From contig JAFQVL010000003.1 in NCBI GenBank assembly GCA_017408045.1, positions 1 to 53,171 of the forward strand: DNA of 53,171 nucleotides. The letters run 5' to 3'. Positions 50,595-53,171 of the stretch are shown here, piece by piece. The notes under the pieces were generated by a model, which searched no databases, was not told where the DNA came from, and was given only the letters and a program-made list of their open reading frames with translations. Source of the stretch: Clostridia bacterium (GTDB lineage Bacteria; Bacillota; Clostridia; Christensenellales; Borkfalkiaceae). Position 1 is the first letter of the stretch. Every line of letters begins with the position of its first letter. The position numbers and the translations under genes are program-made.

Positions 50595-51853
50595 AAGCGG
50601 TAGTATTCACGCTTGGCTGTAAGGTCAACGACGTAGAGAGTGGTTCTTTAATCCGTGGCTTAGAGGAACTTGGGTATACCGTTTCTCGCTACATAGAGGA
50701 CGGTGCGGACCTGTATATTATCAACACCTGCGCGGTGACGGCGGAAGCGGAGCGCAAGAGTCGGCAAACGGTCGGCAAAGCGATTAAGGCGGGCAAAAAC
50801 GCCAAAATTATCGTCTGTGGCTGTGCCTCGCAACGGGATGCGCGGCAATTTTTCGACAAGAGCGAAAACGTCTTCTACGTATCGGGCGCGCAGGCAAAAA
50901 ATCGGATTTTAGAACTTGCGGCGGCAGGTTTTCCTGCGGAAAGCTGGGGGATTTGTTTGGAAGACAGCGGCAAAACTTACGAAGAGATGCCCGTTCCCGA
51001 GTGCTTAAAGACTCGCAATTTTGTTAAAATCCAAGACGGTTGCAATCGGTTTTGTTCCTATTGTATCATTCCGTATCTGCGTGGCCGCAGTCGGTCGCGC
51101 GCGCTCTCGTCCGTGGTCGAAGAAGTGCTTTCTTCCTCGGCGGCGGAAACCGTTTTGACGGGGATTGATATTTCCGATTATCGGGATGAGGACGGCAATA
51201 CCTTTGTAGATTTGTTGCTGGCGCTCAAAGATGCGCCCACCCGTATTCGTTTGGGGTCGATAGAGGTCAGCCTGATTACGGACGAATTCTTGTCGGCGGC
51301 AAAGCAAGTAAAGCATTTTGCTCCGCAATTCCATCTTTCGTTGCAGAGTGGCTCGAACGCCGTCTTAAAGAGCATGAACCGCCATTATACGAGAGAGGAA
51401 TATTTGGCGGCGTGTCGAAAAATTTACGACACGTTTCCGAGTGCGTCGATTACGACGGACGTCATCGTCGGCTTTCCTACGGAAACGGAGGAGGATTTTT
51501 TGCAGTCGGTGCGGATCGTGGAAGAGGCGGGATTTTTGCAGGTACACGCTTTCCCTTATTCCCCTAGACAGGGAACGGTGGCGTTTAGGAAGTATAAGGA
51601 ATTGCCTGCCTCTGTGAAAAAGGAGCGGGTAGAGCGGTTGTTGCAAAAGGCGGCTAAGGTAAAGCAAAAATATTTAGAAAAGACGATAGGAAAAGAACTT
51701 TCCGTCGTTTGGGAATACTGTTCGCAGGGGTACTGGGAAGGGTATTCGGATAACTACGTTCGTGTGTACGTAGAGGATACGACGGGTAAAGAGCCTACCC
51801 ATGTATGCGTTGAAAAACTGTTTAAGGACGGCGTTTTGGCGTCGCAGATATAA
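50591..51853 (+). CDS. mtaB: tRNA t6A37 methylthiotransferase MtaB
   Basis: 420 residues. GTG start overlapping the rsmE stop. MKAVVFTLGCKVNDVESG and CGCASQRD carry the Cys residues of the N-terminal [4Fe-4S] site; DGCNRFCSYCIIPYLRG is the radical SAM CxxxCxxC. The TRAM part is reduced. MtaB rather than MiaB is chosen for TLGCKVN. It converts t6A to ms2t6A, in keeping with the tsaE-tsaB genes elsewhere in this window. Confidence 0.95.
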   Translation: MKAVVFTLGCKVNDVESGSLIRGLEELGYTVSRYIEDGADLYIINTCAVTAEAERKSRQTVGKAIKAGKNAKIIVCGCASQRDARQFFDKSENVFYVSGAQAKNRILELAAAGFPAESWGICLEDSGKTYEEMPVPECLKTRNFVKIQDGCNRFCSYCIIPYLRGRSRSRALSSVVEEVLSSSAAETVLTGIDISDYRDEDGNTFVDLLLALKDAPTRIRLGSIEVSLITDEFLSAAKQVKHFAPQFHLSLQSGSNAVLKSMNRHYTREEYLAACRKIYDTFPSASITTDVIVGFPTETEEDFLQSVRIVEEAGFLQVHAFPYSPRQGTVAFRKYKELPASVKKERVERLLQKAAKVKQKYLEKTIGKELSVVWEYCSQGYWEGYSDNYVRVYVEDTTGKEPTHVCVEKLFKDGVLASQI

Positions 51854-51864
51854 GGAGAACGGTT

Positions 51865-52200
51865 ATGGAAAACTGTATTTTTTGTAAGATTGTAGCAGGG
51901 GAAATCCCTTCCCCCAGATGGTACGAGGACGACAAGATGATTGTCATTCGGGATATCGAGCCGAAGGCAAAATTGCATTATCTTTGTATACCCAAACAGC
52001 ATTTTGCGCTGCTTTCTGAAATGGACGAGGCGCGCGCGGAAATCGTAAAGCACCTCTTTCAAACGATTCCCACGCTTGAAAAAACGCTTGGACTCGAGGG
52101 CGGTTATCGCGTGATTATCAATCAGGGCGAGGACGGTGGGCAGACCGTACCGCATCTGCATATTCACCTCTTGGGTGGTGAAAAGCTGGGCGAATTTTAA
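51865..52200 (+). CDS. HIT family protein (histidine triad hydrolase)
   Basis: 111 residues. CIFCKIVAGEIP start and the triad HLHIHLLGG (HxHxHxx), with PKQHF and INQGEDGGQTVPH, mark the HinT branch, which hydrolyses nucleoside phosphoramidates. The start lies 11 bases after mtaB, with AAGGAGAA. It closes the prmA run. Confidence 0.95.
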   Translation: MENCIFCKIVAGEIPSPRWYEDDKMIVIRDIEPKAKLHYLCIPKQHFALLSEMDEARAEIVKHLFQTIPTLEKTLGLEGGYRVIINQGEDGGQTVPHLHIHLLGGEKLGEF

Positions 52201-52227
52201 GGTTTAGAGAGGGACGAATTTGTCAAT

Positions 52228-52261
52228 ACTCCTTTCCGTATTTACGGGGAGGAGTTTTTTT
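52228..52261 (+). terminator. terminator with the next gene's Shine-Dalgarno in its arm
   Basis: A 12-bp stem (52228-52239 with 52244-52255, two G-T pairs), loop ATTT, then seven T residues ending at the ATG of the next gene (52262). The right arm contains GGGGAGGAG, the ribosome binding site of that gene. Confidence 0.85.
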
Positions 52262-52708
52262 ATGCGATTTCGAAACTGGTTGGCGTTGCTTTTCTGTGGT
52301 ACGCTGTGTGGGGGTGTACTGCTTTTCTGTGGCTTTCTTCGCAATCCCTGCGGCAGACTGACAGGCGGCGTGGAAACGCAGAGAGAATACTACCTCTACA
52401 ACCCCTCTTCGCAGGCAAAAATTGCAGGCAGCCTTTCTTTTGCAGAGTACTTTTCCTTGGTTGGCGAGAAATATACTTTGCGTTTTCCCTCGGCGGAGGC
52501 GGCGAATGCTTACGCGGAAAATCTGCTGGCGGAAAAGGGGGCGCAGACGTTGTTTGAAGAACGGGTGGCGGGCGTGCGGTCGATTTATGCCTACACGGTC
52601 GACGGGCGTGAGGGAGTGCAATTGTTCGGCGCAAGAGTAAATTTACACCTTGCTATTTGCGGCGAAGAAGTGCAGGTGGGTACGCCGATTATCTTCGGCG
52701 GCTATTGA
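52262..52708 (+). CDS. small exported or membrane-anchored protein beside spoIIQ
   Basis: 148 residues from ATG 52262. One hydrophobic segment (about 6-23, LALLFCGTLCGGVLLFCGF) gives a signal anchor; Cys residues lie in and just after it. The outer part (about 28-148) has SLSFAEYFSLVGEKYTLRF, mixed strands, and ends VNLHLAICGEEVQVGTPIIFGGY. I do not recognise it with confidence. The ending is reminiscent of YwmB-type sporulation proteins, but the protein is much shorter. An in-frame ATG at 52220 adds no useful sequence. It starts directly after a terminator. Confidence 0.65.
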   Translation: MRFRNWLALLFCGTLCGGVLLFCGFLRNPCGRLTGGVETQREYYLYNPSSQAKIAGSLSFAEYFSLVGEKYTLRFPSAEAANAYAENLLAEKGAQTLFEERVAGVRSIYAYTVDGREGVQLFGARVNLHLAICGEEVQVGTPIIFGGY

Positions 52709-52743
52709 TAAGACTAAATCTCTTGGTTTAAGTTTTGTCGGCT
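52709..52743 (+). mobile_element. degenerate MITE end
   Basis: TAAGACT, then GGTTTAAGTTTTGTCGGCT followed by TA, resembles the right terminal repeat of the 4309-4583 element with a 4-base insertion and several transitions. It lies between the small exported protein and the spoIIQ-like gene. Confidence 0.6.
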
Positions 52744-52750
52744 TAACGAT

Positions 52751-52780
52751 GTATAAGGAGTGGATAATTTGGCAATAACC
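52751..52780 (+). promoter_or_regulatory. sigma-F-type promoter of the spoIIQ-like gene
   Basis: GTATA (52751-52755), a 15-bp spacer and GGCAATAACC (52771-52780), fitting GGnnAnAnTR except for the last two bases. B. subtilis spoIIQ is a sigma-F gene. The match is by eye. Confidence 0.45.
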
Positions 52781-52812
52781 AAAACACAAAACCGTTTTGG
52801 AGGAGAAAAAAT

Positions 52813-53171
52813 ATGCGAGAATACAAGGAAAAAAAGGAAAAAGCGCAAAACAGACAAAGAAAAGAACGAGTTGTTTGGAAGGATAAGCAAGCTTGGATGG
52901 GGCTTGCTTCGGCTTGTGTTGCCGTAGTGGTTGCCGTCCTGCTCATAATCGGTATCGCAGGCGGTGAACAGCCTTCGATTGACGCCGGGAACGTGGGCGG
53001 CTCTACGCCGAGCGAGCAGCAACCGCCGCAGCGTCCTGTGGAGGAAGAGTTGGAAATGTGGCTGCCGATAGAGGTGGCTTCTGTGTCCAACGAATTTGGT
53101 TTCTATTATAACCAGACGTTGGATTGCTACTACCACCACGACGGCGTGGATTTCCTGACGGAAGCAGGTAC
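52813..53171 (+). CDS. SpoIIQ-like M23 peptidase (partial)
   Basis: 119 codons before the window ends. A basic cytosolic start (about 1-28), one membrane segment (about 29-49), a Pro/Gln/Glu linker, then PIEVASVSNEFGFYYNQTLDCYYHHDGVDFL, the beginning of an M23/LytM domain with the HxxxD zinc ligands (HDGVD). The layout is that of SpoIIQ, the forespore half of the engulfment channel with SpoIIIAH. GGAGGAG lies before the ATG, and a sigma-F-type promoter is upstream. Whether it keeps a catalytic second His cannot be seen because the gene continues beyond the edge. Confidence 0.82.
   Translation, partial: MREYKEKKEKAQNRQRKERVVWKDKQAWMGLASACVAVVVAVLLIIGIAGGEQPSIDAGNVGGSTPSEQQPPQRPVEEELEMWLPIEVASVSNEFGFYYNQTLDCYYHHDGVDFLTEAG

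Overview
The window is a contiguous chromosomal stretch of a low-to-moderate GC, endospore-forming member of the Bacillota, most like an uncultured gut clostridial lineage (Christensenellales-type; inference from gene content only). Evidence: a spoIIGA-sigE-sigG cluster and a SpoIIQ-like M23 gene, a SipW-type (Ser/His) signal peptidase, Gram-positive gene order (plsX-rnc-smc-ftsY; tsaE-tsaB-rimI; grpE..dnaK-dnaJ), AGGAGG-type ribosome binding sites and TTGACA/TATAAT promoters. No rRNA, tRNA, CRISPR array, prophage or complete IS was found.

Layout. 1-3500: tail of an unknown gene, then a small secretion module of two SipW-cognate exported proteins flanking a SipW signal peptidase that carries a Glu/Pro repeat linker and a duplicated cytosolic domain. 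3500-4650: an XRE regulator divergent from a SLOG-type gene that is broken by a 275-bp TA-flanked MITE. 4700-7400: rpsO and pnp. 7400-9800: a membrane protein with a Cys-rich tail, divergent from a GtrB-like glycosyltransferase whose mRNA looks leaderless, and a CFI-box protein. 9800-13040: dnaA-mnmG on the minus strand, divergent from recF-PHP-vanW. From recF to the right edge every recognised gene is on the plus strand. 16050-27870: a long housekeeping run, asnS-plsX-rnc-smc-ftsY-ABC transporter-trmD-rbgA-rnhB-yraN. 28010-30800: spoIIGA-sigE-sigG-ylmC. 31000-34290: a two-component system and an unknown membrane protein. 34390-39990: ECF S-component-tsaE-tsaB-rimI-hydrolase-membrane MurF-ddl. 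40150-46790: obg-yhbY-grpE-SDR-(three 128-bp repeats)-dnaK-dnaJ. 46930-53171: a large surface protein, prmA-rsmE-mtaB-hinT, an unknown exported protein and the start of a SpoIIQ-like gene.

How the parts work together. Most of the window is core information processing (translation, tRNA modification, replication, chromosome segregation, protein folding) plus cell wall precursor synthesis. The sporulation genes carry promoter-like sequences that fit the B. subtilis scheme: a Spo0A-type promoter before spoIIGA and sigma-F-type promoters before sigG and spoIIQ.

The most unusual content is non-canonical: the SipW with a duplicated C-terminal domain; the MITE and its two solo ends, one of them in the prmA leader; three tandem intergenic repeats with compensatory base changes in front of dnaK; two terminators that overlap the -35 box of the next promoter; and a terminator whose descending arm contains the Shine-Dalgarno sequence of the next gene.
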